Shown here: in pieces, positions 20,859 through 29,722 of the stretch
Layout of the letters: every line of letters starts with the position of its first letter
Position numbering within the stretch: the first letter of the stretch is position 1
From: Sphingomonas sp. Y57
GTDB taxonomy: Bacteria; Pseudomonadota; Alphaproteobacteria; Sphingomonadales; Sphingomonadaceae
Length of the DNA stretch: 64,000 nucleotides
Direction: 5' to 3'
Assembly (NCBI RefSeq): GCF_001015195.1
Contig: NZ_LDES01000004.1
Coordinates: 58,381 to 122,380, forward strand
Position numbers and translations under genes: made by a program
Notes under the pieces: generated by a model
Seen by the model: only the letters and a program-made list of their open reading frames with translations
The model's database searches: none
Told to the model about the DNA's origin: nothing

Positions 20859-22676
20859 ATGGCATCGATCAGTTCGCTTCAGCAGACCGAAGTCACCTTC
20901 CTCTCGGGAATCAACGCCAGCGGCCTCCTGGCCGGCGAGAGCTATTGGACGTGGAACTCCGACAATCCCGCCACCTATGATCCGGGAAACAACATCACGG
21001 CCAAATTCGGGCCGGCGACGATCGGCACCGGAGCCACGATCAGCTATGCTTTCGATGCCGCATCGAACTGGAACGAGGCCGAACGATCGGCTTTCGAGTC
21101 GACCGCCGCGCTCTGGTCGGCAGTCGCCAACGTCAGGTTCGTCGAAAGCAGCGCGGGCAGCGCGATGGTGACTCTCCAGCGCGGGACAGATGGCGGCGCT
21201 TCGGGAGGCCGAACCTTCAGTTCGGGTACAACGGGTACGGCGGATATCGGTACCGCGACGCGCGGCCGGATAGAGATCGACACCAACACGGCGGGCTTCG
21301 GGCCGCTCGGCTCGAGTTTCAGCACATATGGCGGCTATCCCTATACGACGCTGATCCATGAATGGGGCCATGTGCTGGGCCTCGGCCATGGCGGCGCTTA
21401 TGATGAGAGCCTCGATTTCGGTGCGCCGCGCTACACGAACTTCGACTCGCTGGCCTGGACATTGATGTCCTACAATGATCCCGCCAGCGGCTTCTCCTGG
21501 GGTACGTCGCGCACCAGCGACGGACTGCTCTACGCCAATACGCCGGTCACGCCGATGCCGCTCGACATCGTCGCGATCCAGCGAATCTACGGCGTCGCGG
21601 TCGATACGCCGTTGTCGGGCGGCCAGGTGTACGGCTTCAACAGCAACATCGCGGGTCCGATCGCCAAATATTTCGACTTCAACCAGAACAGCCGGCCGAT
21701 CGTCACGCTGTGGAACAAGGGCGTCGGGAACACGCTCGACGTATCTGGCTTCGCCACGCCCTCCACGATCGACCTTCACGACGGCGCGTTCAGCAGCGTC
21801 TCCGGGCTGAAGAACGACATCGCGATCGCCTATGGCACCCGGATCGACAGCGCGGTCACCGGTTCCGGCAACGATACGATCGTCGGCAACGACAATAGCA
21901 ATGTCATCATGGCCGGCGCCGGCAGCGATTCGATCACCGGCGGCAGCGGCAACGATCATCTCTACGGCGCTGCCTCCCGCGCGGTGCAGGGCGATGGCTC
22001 GGATACGATCACCGGCGGTGCCGGCAACGACTATATCCAGGGCAACGCCGGCGACGATCGGCTCGACGGCGGAGCTGGATCGGACCGGATCCAGGGCGGC
22101 CAGGGCAATGACAGCATTGTCGGCAATAGCGGCAATGACAGCGTCAACGGCAATCTGGGCAGCGACACGATCGACGGCGGCGAAGGCAACGACTCGCTGC
22201 GCGGCGGCCAGGGTGGCGACAGCATCCTGGGTGGAACCGGCAATGATGCTCTGCTGGGCGACCTGGGCGATGACACGCTGGCCGGGGGCACAGGCATTGA
22301 TGTGCTCACGGGTGGCGGCGATGCCGACATTTTCACCTTCGCCAGCGGCGACGCGACCTTCGCCAGCAGCGGCGCGCTCGCCTACATGACCGACATGATC
22401 ACGGACTTCACCGACGGCGTCGACCATATCCGCCTCGGCTTCGGCGTGCCCGGCAACATTGCCTATGATGGCGGGGCGTTCGACACGCTGGCTCAGGCCG
22501 TCGCAGTGGCGCAGGCCCGCCTCGACGACACGGCCGGCTTCACCGACGTCGCCGTGCTCAAGGTGGGCGGCGATCTATACCTGTTCTACGATCCCAGCGC
22601 TTCCGCGCCGATCGAGGCGATCAAGCTCGCCGGCCTGTCCGACCCGACCGCGATCACCGTGGCCGATTTTGTCTGA
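20859..22676 (+). CDS. RTX-repeat M10-type metallopeptidase (serralysin-like)
   Basis: 605 residues. The zinc motif HEWGHVLGLGH lies at residues 167-177 (HExxHxxGxxH) with the Met-turn LMSYND downstream. A peptidase_M10_C-like linker follows, then glycine/aspartate-rich RTX nonapeptide repeats (GGxGxD type, about residues 340-490) that bind calcium. The C-terminal 100 residues (ADIFTFASGDATF..., ITDFTDGVDHIRLG) are typical of proteins exported unfolded by type I secretion; there is no N-terminal signal peptide. No exporter genes are adjacent. Likely a secreted, calcium-activated protease. Confidence 0.92.
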   Translation: MASISSLQQTEVTFLSGINASGLLAGESYWTWNSDNPATYDPGNNITAKFGPATIGTGATISYAFDAASNWNEAERSAFESTAALWSAVANVRFVESSAGSAMVTLQRGTDGGASGGRTFSSGTTGTADIGTATRGRIEIDTNTAGFGPLGSSFSTYGGYPYTTLIHEWGHVLGLGHGGAYDESLDFGAPRYTNFDSLAWTLMSYNDPASGFSWGTSRTSDGLLYANTPVTPMPLDIVAIQRIYGVAVDTPLSGGQVYGFNSNIAGPIAKYFDFNQNSRPIVTLWNKGVGNTLDVSGFATPSTIDLHDGAFSSVSGLKNDIAIAYGTRIDSAVTGSGNDTIVGNDNSNVIMAGAGSDSITGGSGNDHLYGAASRAVQGDGSDTITGGAGNDYIQGNAGDDRLDGGAGSDRIQGGQGNDSIVGNSGNDSVNGNLGSDTIDGGEGNDSLRGGQGGDSILGGTGNDALLGDLGDDTLAGGTGIDVLTGGGDADIFTFASGDATFASSGALAYMTDMITDFTDGVDHIRLGFGVPGNIAYDGGAFDTLAQAVAVAQARLDDTAGFTDVAVLKVGGDLYLFYDPSASAPIEAIKLAGLSDPTAITVADFV

Positions 22677-22771
22677 TCGCGCCGATGGCCAACGCCGGAT
22701 TAACCGATTCTGAGGGGTTTGCCGTTACCGGATGACCGTTCGGCCGGAGCTGGCCGTCGGGGACTGATCGA

Positions 22772-24337
22772 ATGAGTGCTTTCGGCAAGCGTGGAGCGAT
22801 GACGCACGGGGCCAAGCCCGCCTTCGGCGTGGCGCGACCGATGCATGTCGACAGCGCCCCCGGTCCGCTGACCGGCGGACTGCAATTCCCATCGATCGAC
22901 AGCACCGTCTTCCCCGGCGCGGGCACCGATCCCTTCGCCGGCCTGCCGGGCTATGACGATCCGATCGCGGTCAGCGAGGAGGATGTCGCGCTCCCCAGGC
23001 ATGCCGACGCTATGGCGCGGCTTGCGATCCGCGAGGCTGCTTCCGGCGATGCCGGCCGCGCACGGATCGAGGGGTTCGAGGCGTCGATCCACAAGATCAA
23101 GGAGCAGGTGCTTCCGCGCTTGCTCGAAAGGGTCGATCCCGAAGCGGCCGCATCGCTGAGCAAGGACGAGCTGGCCGAGGAATTCCGCCCCATCATCGGC
23201 GAAGTGCTCGCAGAGTTGCGCATCACGCTCAACCGCCGCGAGCAGTTCGCGCTCGAAAAGGTGCTGATCGACGAACTGCTCGGCCTCGGCCCTCTCGAGG
23301 AGCTGCTGAGCGACCCGCTGATCACGGATATCATGGTCAACGGCCCCGACCAGACCTATGTAGAACGCAAGGGCAAGCTCGAACTTGCCAAGGTTACCTT
23401 CCGCGACGAGGAGCATCTGTTCCAGATCGCCCAGCGCATCGTCTCCAAGGTCGGCCGCCGGGTCGACCAGACGACGCCGCTGGCCGACGCACGCCTTGCC
23501 GACGGCAGCCGCGTCAACGTTATCGTTCCGCCGCTGTCGCTCCGCGGAACTGCGATCTCCATCCGCAAATTCTCGTCGAAGCCGATCACCCTGGACATGA
23601 TGGCTCGCAGCGGATCGATGAGCGAGCAGATGGCGACCATGCTCAAGATCGCCGGTGCAAGCCGTTTCAACATCGTCATTTCGGGCGGTACGGGTTCGGG
23701 CAAGACGACGATGCTCAACGCCTTGTCGAAGATGATCGACCCTGGCGAGCGCGTCGTCACCATCGAGGATGCCGCCGAGCTTCGCCTGCAGCAACCGCAC
23801 TGGTTGCCGCTCGAGACCCGCCCCGCCAATCTCGAAGGCCAGGGCGCCATCACGATCCGCGACCTCGTCGTCAACGCGCTGCGCATGCGGCCCGACCGGA
23901 TCATCCTGGGCGAAATCCGCGGGCCGGAATGCTTCGACATGCTGGCCGCGATGAATACCGGCCATGACGGATCGATGTGCACGCTCCACTCCAACAGCCC
24001 GCGCGAGGCGCTGGCGCGCATGGAGAACATGGTGATGATGTCGGACATCAAGGTGCCCAAGGAAGCGATCTCGAAGCAGATCGCCGACTCGGTCGACCTC
24101 ATCGTCCAGGTCAAGCGCCTGCGGGACGGATCGCGGCGCGTCACCAGCATCACCGAGGTGTTGGGCATGGAGGGCCCGGTGATCATCACCCAGGAGCTGT
24201 TCAAGTTCGAATATCATGCCGAGGATGCGGAAGGCCGGATCATCGGCGAATTCGCGACCTCGGGCCTGCGCCCCTATACGATTGAGAAGGCCCGCCAGTT
24301 CGGCTTCGATCAGCCGCTGCTCGAGGCCTGCCTCTGA
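22772..24337 (+). CDS. cpaF: CpaF-type secretion/pilus assembly ATPase
   Basis: 521 residues, VirB11/PulE-like. A variable N-terminus (about 1-90) is followed by a helical domain (EFRPIIGEVLAELRITLNRR), LGPLEELLSDPLITDIMVNG, Walker A ISGGTGSGKTTMLNALSK at about residue 305-320, Walker B (RMRPDRIILGEIRGPE) and a His box (GHDGSMCTLHSNSP). It powers Flp/Tad pilus extrusion. It stands alone here, 12 kb from the two Flp pilin genes, with no cpaA/B/C/E or tadBC nearby. Confidence 0.92.
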   Translation: MSAFGKRGAMTHGAKPAFGVARPMHVDSAPGPLTGGLQFPSIDSTVFPGAGTDPFAGLPGYDDPIAVSEEDVALPRHADAMARLAIREAASGDAGRARIEGFEASIHKIKEQVLPRLLERVDPEAAASLSKDELAEEFRPIIGEVLAELRITLNRREQFALEKVLIDELLGLGPLEELLSDPLITDIMVNGPDQTYVERKGKLELAKVTFRDEEHLFQIAQRIVSKVGRRVDQTTPLADARLADGSRVNVIVPPLSLRGTAISIRKFSSKPITLDMMARSGSMSEQMATMLKIAGASRFNIVISGGTGSGKTTMLNALSKMIDPGERVVTIEDAAELRLQQPHWLPLETRPANLEGQGAITIRDLVVNALRMRPDRIILGEIRGPECFDMLAAMNTGHDGSMCTLHSNSPREALARMENMVMMSDIKVPKEAISKQIADSVDLIVQVKRLRDGSRRVTSITEVLGMEGPVIITQELFKFEYHAEDAEGRIIGEFATSGLRPYTIEKARQFGFDQPLLEACL

Positions 24338-24343
24338 CCTGAC

Positions 24344-24544
24344 TCAGCCGTCAGCGATCCACCAGGCCGCGAACAGGGCTGTCATGATCAGGGCCAGGAC
24401 CGTGACCAGCGGCCAGGGCACCCATCCGCTCCGTCCCGCCACACGATCGGCCTCGCGCCGACGGTGGCGGCGCCAGTCGGCCGCGACGGACAGCACTGCC
24501 AGCGCGACGAAGAGAAGGGTCGGCCAAGCATAATCCGATTGCAC
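24344..24544 (-). CDS. Small two-helix membrane protein
   Basis: 66 residues with two hydrophobic segments (WPTLLFVALAVLSVAADW and WPLVTVLALIMTALFAAWWI) separated by a highly basic loop (RRHRRREADR). AAAGG lies 4-8 bases before the ATG. It sits convergent to cpaF (6 bases between stops) and divergent from the next gene. No family recognised; called on membrane topology and ribosome site only. Confidence 0.5.
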   Translation of the reverse strand: MQSDYAWPTLLFVALAVLSVAADWRRHRRREADRVAGRSGWVPWPLVTVLALIMTALFAAWWIADG

Positions 24545-24597
24545 CTTTGCGCCGCTCCGTCTTCATTACGCCGATGTTCCATCACGGGAGACCACCG

Positions 24598-25401
24598 GTG
24601 CGTTACCCGCTTTATGCTGCCCTCGCCATTGCCCTGAGCGCGCCTGCCGCGATCGCCCCCGCCGCCCCCGCCACCTCTGCCAAGGCCGATCCCGCCGTCG
24701 CAGGCGCGATCGCGGACAGCAGGCGCAGCGAGGCGAGCCGGGTGCGAGACCAATATCGCCACCCGGCTGAGACGCTTGCCTTCTTCGATGTCCACCCGGG
24801 CCAGACCGTGGTCGAATTCTACCCGGGCGGCGGCTGGTACACACAGATCCTGGCTCCCCTGCTGAAAGGCAACGGCACCTATGTCGCCTTTGCCCCCGAG
24901 CGCGGGGTGGCCAACACCACTGCGATCCTCGACCGCAACAAGGACTGGTTTGGTCCGGTGACGATCGCGACCTTCAGCCCGACCGCACCGTCGACGATCC
25001 CACCCGGGAGCGCCGATCGCGTGCTCACCTTCCGCAACGTCCACAACCTGATCATGGCTGGCGATGCTGTCGCCGCCAAAGCCTTCGCGGACTTCCATGC
25101 CGCGCTGAAACCGGGAGGTATTCTTGGCGTCGTCGACCATCGCCTGCCCGAGGACAAGGATAGCGCGCTGGAGAAGAAGAGCGGCTATATCAAGCGTTCG
25201 ACGATCATCCGTCTTGCGACGGCGGCAGGCTTCAAGCTTGTCGAGGAGTCGGAGATCAACGCCAATCCCCGGGACACGCACGACCATCCCGAAGGCGTCT
25301 GGACCCTGCCTCCGACTTACAAACTCGGAGACGTCGACAAGGCGAAATATGCGGCGATCGGCGAGAGCGACCGGCTGACGCTCAAATTCGTGAAGCCGTA
25401 G
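24598..25401 (+). CDS. Exported class I SAM methyltransferase-like protein
   Basis: 267 residues. GTG 24598 is chosen because a signal peptide begins there (RYPLYAALAIALSAPAAIA) and GGGAG lies about 10 bases upstream. A methyltransferase-like fold follows: QYRHPAETLAFFDVHPGQTV, then the SAM motif I-like VVEFYPGGGWYTQILAPLL, FRNVHNLI, and LKPGGILGVVDHR. It resembles the COG4798-type predicted methyltransferases. A signal peptide on a SAM enzyme is odd since SAM is cytoplasmic, so activity is uncertain. Confidence 0.78.
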   Translation: MRYPLYAALAIALSAPAAIAPAAPATSAKADPAVAGAIADSRRSEASRVRDQYRHPAETLAFFDVHPGQTVVEFYPGGGWYTQILAPLLKGNGTYVAFAPERGVANTTAILDRNKDWFGPVTIATFSPTAPSTIPPGSADRVLTFRNVHNLIMAGDAVAAKAFADFHAALKPGGILGVVDHRLPEDKDSALEKKSGYIKRSTIIRLATAAGFKLVEESEINANPRDTHDHPEGVWTLPPTYKLGDVDKAKYAAIGESDRLTLKFVKP

Positions 25402-25420
25402 AAGACCATCTCGCCTCTCC

Positions 25421-25448
25421 CGTCATTCCTGCGAAAGCGGGAATGACG
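25421..25448. repeat. REP-like palindrome with GNRA loop
   Basis: CGTCATTCCTGC (25421-25432) pairs with GCGGGAATGACG (25437-25448) around a GAAA tetraloop: a 12-base stem with one G.U pair. It lies between the convergent methyltransferase-like gene and phaR and may serve as a bidirectional transcript end. Related degraded copies are at 19788. Confidence 0.7.
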
Positions 25449-25491
25449 ATGGAGGTCCACAACGATCACGGCGGGCTATGCCGCCGCCCTG

Positions 25492-26052
25492 TCACTTGAG
25501 CTTGTTGATCTGCTCCTGCATCGCGGCAAGCTGGGCCTTGAGGGCTTCGACTTCGCTGCGCGGCGTCCCTTCCGCGGCGGGAGCTTCCTTGGCGGCGCCT
25601 TCCGACCGCTGCGGCTTGAAAGCGCTCGCCGCAGCCTCGAACATGTCCATGTTGCGCTTCGCGAGTTCCGCGAAGGGCCCCCCGGCGAAGGCACCTTCCA
25701 TGGCCTGGCGGAACTGCGTCTGGTTACGGCGAAAGGCATCCATCGATGCCTCAAGATATTGCGGCACCATCGACTGCATCGAATCGCCGTAGAGTGAGAT
25801 CAGCTGGCGCAGGAAGCTCACCGGCAGCATCGTCTGGCCGCGGTTCTCCTCCTCCATGATAATCTGGGTGAGAACGTTATGGGTGATGTCCTCCTCGGTC
25901 TTGGCGTCGATGACCTTGAAGTCGCGCCCCTCGCGCGTCATGGCGGCGAGATGGTCGAGGGTGATGTAGCTTGATGTTTCGGTATTATACAGCCGGCGAT
26001 TGGCGTATTTCTTGATGATGACCGTACCCGAGCCGTCCGATGATTTAGCCAT
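25492..26052 (-). CDS. phaR: Polyhydroxyalkanoate synthesis regulator PhaR
   Basis: 186 residues from ATG 26052 (GGGGAA upstream on this strand). The N-terminal PHB_acc_N domain reads VIIKKYANRRLYNTETSSYI and FKVIDAKTEEDITHNVLTQI; the middle has the PHB accumulation domain (LPVSFLRQLISLYGDSMQSM). The C-terminus is an Ala/Glu-rich coiled coil (EALKAQLAAMQEQINKLK). PhaR binds both PHA granules and DNA, repressing phasin and PHA genes when no granule is present. It is divergent from a PhaC-like gene. Confidence 0.93.
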   Translation of the reverse strand: MAKSSDGSGTVIIKKYANRRLYNTETSSYITLDHLAAMTREGRDFKVIDAKTEEDITHNVLTQIIMEEENRGQTMLPVSFLRQLISLYGDSMQSMVPQYLEASMDAFRRNQTQFRQAMEGAFAGGPFAELAKRNMDMFEAAASAFKPQRSEGAAKEAPAAEGTPRSEVEALKAQLAAMQEQINKLK

Positions 26053-26072
26053 GATTCCCCACCTGCCGACCA

Positions 26073-27140
26073 ATGCTGATGTCTGACATAGCATCAAATC
26101 TTTCCGCGTCGCAACACAGGCCGCGGCCATTGCCGCTGTTCCTCGATATGCTGCGCAACGAAACCGCGGAAAATCCCGAGCGGATGCGGGCCGCACTGGC
26201 CGGGCTGCGGGCCTATCAGAACGCTCCCCGCCCGCCACGCCCCCCCGAGGCGCCGGTCATCGGCCGGATCGGCCGGATCACGCTGCGCAGCCATGGTGCG
26301 GAGGGGCCACCGATATTGTTCGTGCCGTCGCTGATCAACGGCTCGGAAATCCTTGATCTCAGCACCGAAAATTCCATGATGCGTGCCCTGGCGGCACGCG
26401 GCCTCCATCCGGTGCTGCTCGACTGGGGTACGCCGGGTGCAGACGAGGCTGATGTCGACATCGGCGGCCATGTCGAACGCTACATCCTGCCGGCGCTCGA
26501 CCTGCTCGGCCCGGACGCCGCGCTCGCGGGCTATTGCCTGGGCGGGACAATGAGCATTGCCGCGGCGACGCTACGCCCGCCCAAGGCACTCGTGCTGATC
26601 GCCGCGCCATGGGACTTCGCCGGATTCACTTCGCAGGCGCGAAACGACCTGCAGGAACTGTGGCGCAGCGCAGAACCTGTGGCGAGCCGTTTCGGCCTGC
26701 TACCGGCGGAGGTACTGCAGCAGATATTCTGGCGGATCGATCCCTCGCGGACGATCGCCAAGTTCGAGCAGTTCGCCGGCAAGGACGCCGCCAGCGCCGA
26801 GGGACAGAATTATATTGCGGTCGAGGATTGGGCGAATGACGGCCCGCCCCTCCCCCTCGCCGCCGGCCGCGAACTGATGGAAGACCTGATGGCCGGAAAT
26901 CTGAGCGGCGCCGGCCGATGGACCGTCGGCGGGCGCACCATCGACCCCGCCGCGCTCGATCTTCCCGTGCTCAACATCCTGTCGACGACCGACCGGATCA
27001 CCCCCGCCGCCAGCGCGTGGCAAGGCGGCGAGCGGATCGCGCTGGACGAAGGGCATGTCGGCATGGTGGTCGGGCGACGCGCACCTGGATCGCTCTGGAA
27101 CCACCTCTCCACATGGCTTTCGCATCTGCGGAATAGCTGA
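26073..27140 (+). CDS. PhaC-like alpha/beta-hydrolase with Cys nucleophile box
   Basis: 355 residues. The nucleophile elbow is [10 protein letters not shown] with Cys155 in G-x-C-x-G-G, the lipase-box variant of PHA synthases, in place of the Ser of ordinary hydrolases. Other PhaC-like features: [28 protein letters not shown], and the Asp and His of the triad in [11 protein letters not shown] and DEGHVGM. The length equals class III PhaC, but no phaE gene is visible. Its start is 20 bases from that of phaR, and ATGTC-T-GACAT (26079-26089) overlaps its first codons. It could be a short PHA synthase or a related thioester hydrolase. Confidence 0.8.
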   Translation: MLMSDIASNLSASQHRPRPLPLFLDMLRNETAENPERMRAALAGLRAYQNAPRPPRPPEAPVIGRIGRITLRSHGAEGPPILFVPSLINGSEILDLSTENSMMRALAARGLHPVLLDWGTPGADEADVDIGGHVERYILPALDLLGPDAALAGYCLGGTMSIAAATLRPPKALVLIAAPWDFAGFTSQARNDLQELWRSAEPVASRFGLLPAEVLQQIFWRIDPSRTIAKFEQFAGKDAASAEGQNYIAVEDWANDGPPLPLAAGRELMEDLMAGNLSGAGRWTVGGRTIDPAALDLPVLNILSTTDRITPAASAWQGGERIALDEGHVGMVVGRRAPGSLWNHLSTWLSHLRNS

Positions 27141-27228
27141 TAGGCCCCCGTCCGCAGAAACAGCGCGTGAGTCGACGAAATCGGCCTCGAGAGCCCTTCG
27201 CACACGCGAAACGAAGGCAGGAGCGACT

Positions 27229-28401
27229 ATGACTGACATCGTGATCACTGGCGCCAAGCGCACGCCCGTCGGCAGCTTCCTGGGGTCGTTCGCAACCACC
27301 CCGGCGCATGAGCTGGGCCGCGTGGCGATCGAGGCAGCGCTTGCCCAGGCCGGCGTTGCGGCGGCCGAGGTGCAGGAAGCCGTATTGGGCCAGGTGCTGA
27401 CCGCCGGCCAGGGCCAGAACCCGGCACGTCAGGCTGCCATCAATGCGGGCATCCCCAAGGAGGCGACCGCCTTCGGCGTCAACCAGGTCTGCGGCTCGGG
27501 ATTGCGCGCCGTCGCCCTCGCCGCCCAGTCGATCCGCTGCGGCGACGCTCGGGTGGTGGTCGCCGGCGGGCAGGAGAGCATGTCGCTGTCGATGCACGCG
27601 CAGAATCTGCGCGGCGGCTTCAAGATGGGCAATGCCTCGCTGGTCGACACGATGATCGTCGATGGCCTGACCGATGCCTTCAACGCCTATCACATGGGCA
27701 TCACCGCCGAGAATCTGGCTGAAAAATACCAGATCGGTCGCGCCGATCAGGACGCCTTCGCGGTCGCCAGCCAGAACAAGGCGGAGGCCGCGCAGGCCGC
27801 GGGCCGCTTCGACGACGAGATCGTCGCGGTCACCGTCAAGGGTCGCAAGGGCGACACCGTCGTGGCACGGGACGAATATATCCGCGCCGGCGCGACGATC
27901 GAGGCCATGTCCGCCCTCAAGCCCGCCTTCAAGAAGGATGGGACCGTCACCGCCGCCAATGCCAGCGGCATCAACGATGGCGCCGCGGCGCTGGTGCTGA
28001 TGTCGGCGGACGACGCCGCACGGCGCGGCGCTCCGATCCTTGGCCGCATCGCAAGCTGGGCGACCTGCGGAGTCGATCCGTCCATCATGGGCATTGGCCC
28101 GGCGCCAGCCTCGAAGCTCGCACTCGAGAAGGCCGGCTGGACGCTAGCCGACCTCGACCTGATCGAGGCCAACGAAGCCTTTGCCGCGCAGGCACTGGCG
28201 GTCGGCAAGGAACTCGGCTGGAACACCGATATCGTCAACGTCAATGGCGGCGCGATCGCCATCGGCCACCCGATCGGCGCTTCGGGCGCGCGCGTGCTGA
28301 CGACGCTAATCTATGAGATGGCGAAGCGCGACGCGAAAAAGGGCCTCGTCACCCTTTGCATCGGCGGCGGCATGGGCATCGCCATGTGCATCGAACGCTG
28401 A
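27229..28401 (+). CDS. phaA: Acetyl-CoA acetyltransferase (thiolase)
   Basis: 390 residues from ATG 27229 (GGCAGGAG upstream). Biosynthetic-type thiolase: active Cys88 in [39 protein letters not shown] (His) and the second Cys in [10 protein letters not shown]. It condenses two acetyl-CoA to acetoacetyl-CoA. Adjacency to phaR and the PhaC-like gene suggests a role in PHA supply, though a general atoB role is equally possible from sequence alone. A terminator follows. Confidence 0.92.
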   Translation: MTDIVITGAKRTPVGSFLGSFATTPAHELGRVAIEAALAQAGVAAAEVQEAVLGQVLTAGQGQNPARQAAINAGIPKEATAFGVNQVCGSGLRAVALAAQSIRCGDARVVVAGGQESMSLSMHAQNLRGGFKMGNASLVDTMIVDGLTDAFNAYHMGITAENLAEKYQIGRADQDAFAVASQNKAEAAQAAGRFDDEIVAVTVKGRKGDTVVARDEYIRAGATIEAMSALKPAFKKDGTVTAANASGINDGAAALVLMSADDAARRGAPILGRIASWATCGVDPSIMGIGPAPASKLALEKAGWTLADLDLIEANEAFAAQALAVGKELGWNTDIVNVNGGAIAIGHPIGASGARVLTTLIYEMAKRDAKKGLVTLCIGGGMGIAMCIER

Positions 28402-28415
28402 CCCGGCCGAGCGAA

Positions 28416-28457
28416 CCCGCCTCTCCCGCTATGGGACGAGGCGGGCCGCTGGCTTTT
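28416..28457 (+). terminator. Rho-independent terminator after thiolase gene
   Basis: Stem CCCGCCTC (28416-28423) / GAGGCGGG (28438-28445), extended inward by TCCC/GGGA, followed after 8 bases by TTTTCTC. It is placed 14 bases after the thiolase stop. Confidence 0.6.
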
Positions 28458-28530
28458 CTCCATCTGGTCTTAACTCCCCATAAACCGCCGAAAGGTTAAT
28501 CGTCGGGCTGGAATCCAACAGGGGACGAGC

Positions 28531-28920
28531 ATGGCAGACATCGCCGGAGAGGCGCCGCCGCAACCGGGCAATCGCCTGCGCAAGCGAGACAGCCTGCTGC
28601 TGATGGGCACCATTAAGGCTGCCGGCGACTATGCCCGCGACACGCAGCCGATCCGCATCCGCAATCTGTCTTCGACCGGCCTGATGGCCGATTCGAAGGT
28701 CGAGTACGATGTCGGGGCGTATGTCGAGATAGGTTTGCGCGGCGTAGGCCTGATCCAGGGCGAGATCGTCTGGGTCCGCAACGGACGGATGGGCATCACC
28801 TTCGGGGAGACGATCGACCCCAAACGCGCTCGTTTGCCGGTGACCGCCGGATCGGACGATCATCTGCGCAAGGTCATCGATATGGGAAGAATCCGCAGGC
28901 CTGGATTGAGGATCGATTGA
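28531..28920 (+). CDS. PilZ domain protein
   Basis: 129 residues, single PilZ domain. It shows the R-x3-R-like start (NRLRKRDSLLL) and the N-x-S-x-x-G motif (IRNLSSTGLMADS) that together wrap cyclic di-GMP, followed by the barrel (VEIGLRGVGLIQGEIVWVR, GRMGITFGETID). It probably responds to c-di-GMP; the output partner is not evident. GGGGACGAG precedes the ATG. Confidence 0.88.
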   Translation: MADIAGEAPPQPGNRLRKRDSLLLMGTIKAAGDYARDTQPIRIRNLSSTGLMADSKVEYDVGAYVEIGLRGVGLIQGEIVWVRNGRMGITFGETIDPKRARLPVTAGSDDHLRKVIDMGRIRRPGLRID

Positions 28921-28941
28921 TCCTCAATCCCCTGCGTGGCG

Positions 28942-29097
28942 TTAAAGGCGGGCAAGCGCCTCTTTAATTCGAAGCTTCTGCTTCTTCAGTTCGCTGATCA
29001 GCACCATGTCCGGTGCTGGTCTGCGGCTCTCCACGGCGATCCGGGCTTCGATCCCGGCGTGCTTGGCGAGCATTGCGGACGAATGGGTAGTCGACAT
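28942..29097 (-). CDS. YdcH (DUF465) family small protein
   Basis: 51 residues, read directly from the complementary strand: begins MSTTHSSAMLAKHAGIEARI and ends VLISELKKQKLRIKEALARL before TAA (28942-28944). This is the DUF465/YdcH helical hairpin with the ELKKQKLxIKE signature. AGGAGA lies nine bases before the ATG at 29097. Function unknown; the family is cytoplasmic and predicted to form a short coiled coil. It is divergent from a second DUF465 gene at 29314. Confidence 0.85.
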   Translation of the reverse strand: MSTTHSSAMLAKHAGIEARIAVESRRPAPDMVLISELKKQKLRIKEALARL

Positions 29098-29313
29098 CTA
29101 GACTGTCTCCTTTCACTCCGACTGGGCCGACCAATAGATCATGATTCGCCCTGCCTGTCTCGCCCAAAAAAAAGCTTGGGCCGATGCGCAGCACGATTGG
29201 CCGTTACCGGCGGGAAACAGCCCTCGTCGTTCCGCATCGCTCCTGACGGGGTTGAGCGGAAGCAGCCTCTGCCGCTAGAATCGTCCGGCACAGAAGGGCT
29301 TGGAGCGAGTCGG

Positions 29314-29511
29314 TTGGACAGCGAGGTCATTACGCGACGTATCCAGGTTCTCCGCCAGGAGCATGGCGATCTGGAAGCAGCGATCGAAGCGCTGCAGAAC
29401 GCCCCGGCAGTCGATCAACTCCAGCTTGCACGGATCAAGAAGCGAAAGCTGCGGATCAAGGACGAGATATCCCAGCTCGAGGACATGCTGATCCCCGACA
29501 TCATCGCGTGA
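29314..29511 (+). CDS. YdcH (DUF465) family small protein, second copy
   Basis: 65 residues with a TTG start at 29314 (GGAG at 29302). It contains IQVLRQEHGDLEAAIEALQN and LQLARIKKRKLRIKDEISQL, the same KKxKLRIKDEI signature as the neighbouring copy. The start is inferred; an upstream extension in the same frame lacks similarity. The intervening 29098-29313 holds both promoters and a short GCCCAA/TTGGGC hairpin but no other gene. Confidence 0.8.
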   Translation: MDSEVITRRIQVLRQEHGDLEAAIEALQNAPAVDQLQLARIKKRKLRIKDEISQLEDMLIPDIIA

Positions 29512-29694
29512 TTTGATCTGGCCCTTGCCGGGCGGGCATCCGCCCGCCTTGGCTATCCTCGCATAAGCTCGGGCGCGCATTTAAGCTTGCGGGTTCTTGG
29601 CAGGCTCCGACGATCGGCTCTGCGTGGGGATGCGAAGCATCCCGCAAGGATCGAAGCCGGTTCGCGGAGGCGACCGCCGGCGCTTGAGGCCAAA

Positions 29695-29722
29695 CAAAAA
29701 AACCGGGCTCTACTCTTCCCGG
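29695..29722 (-). terminator. Rho-independent terminator overlapping the dksA stop
   Basis: On the minus strand CCGGG (29722-29718) pairs with CCCGG (29707-29703) around a loop that contains the dksA stop codon, followed by seven T (29702-29696). The stem therefore begins inside the dksA coding sequence. In 29512-29694 I see only a GGCGGGC/GCCCGCC hairpin near 29540 and no gene. Confidence 0.75.

Noticed and set aside
21880..22320. Regularly spaced short DNA repeats, possible CRISPR or minisatellite
   Set aside because: They are codon-level repeats of RTX nonapeptides inside an intact reading frame, with no spacers or cas genes.
20721..22427. 568-codon minus-strand frame opposite the RTX protease
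   Set aside because: Its Val/Ala/Asp repeats mirror the RTX repeats read in antisense; no independent evidence.
28964..29194. 76-codon minus-strand frame overlapping the YdcH gene
   Set aside because: The DUF465 protein is read in a different frame with a strong ribosome site and clear family signature.
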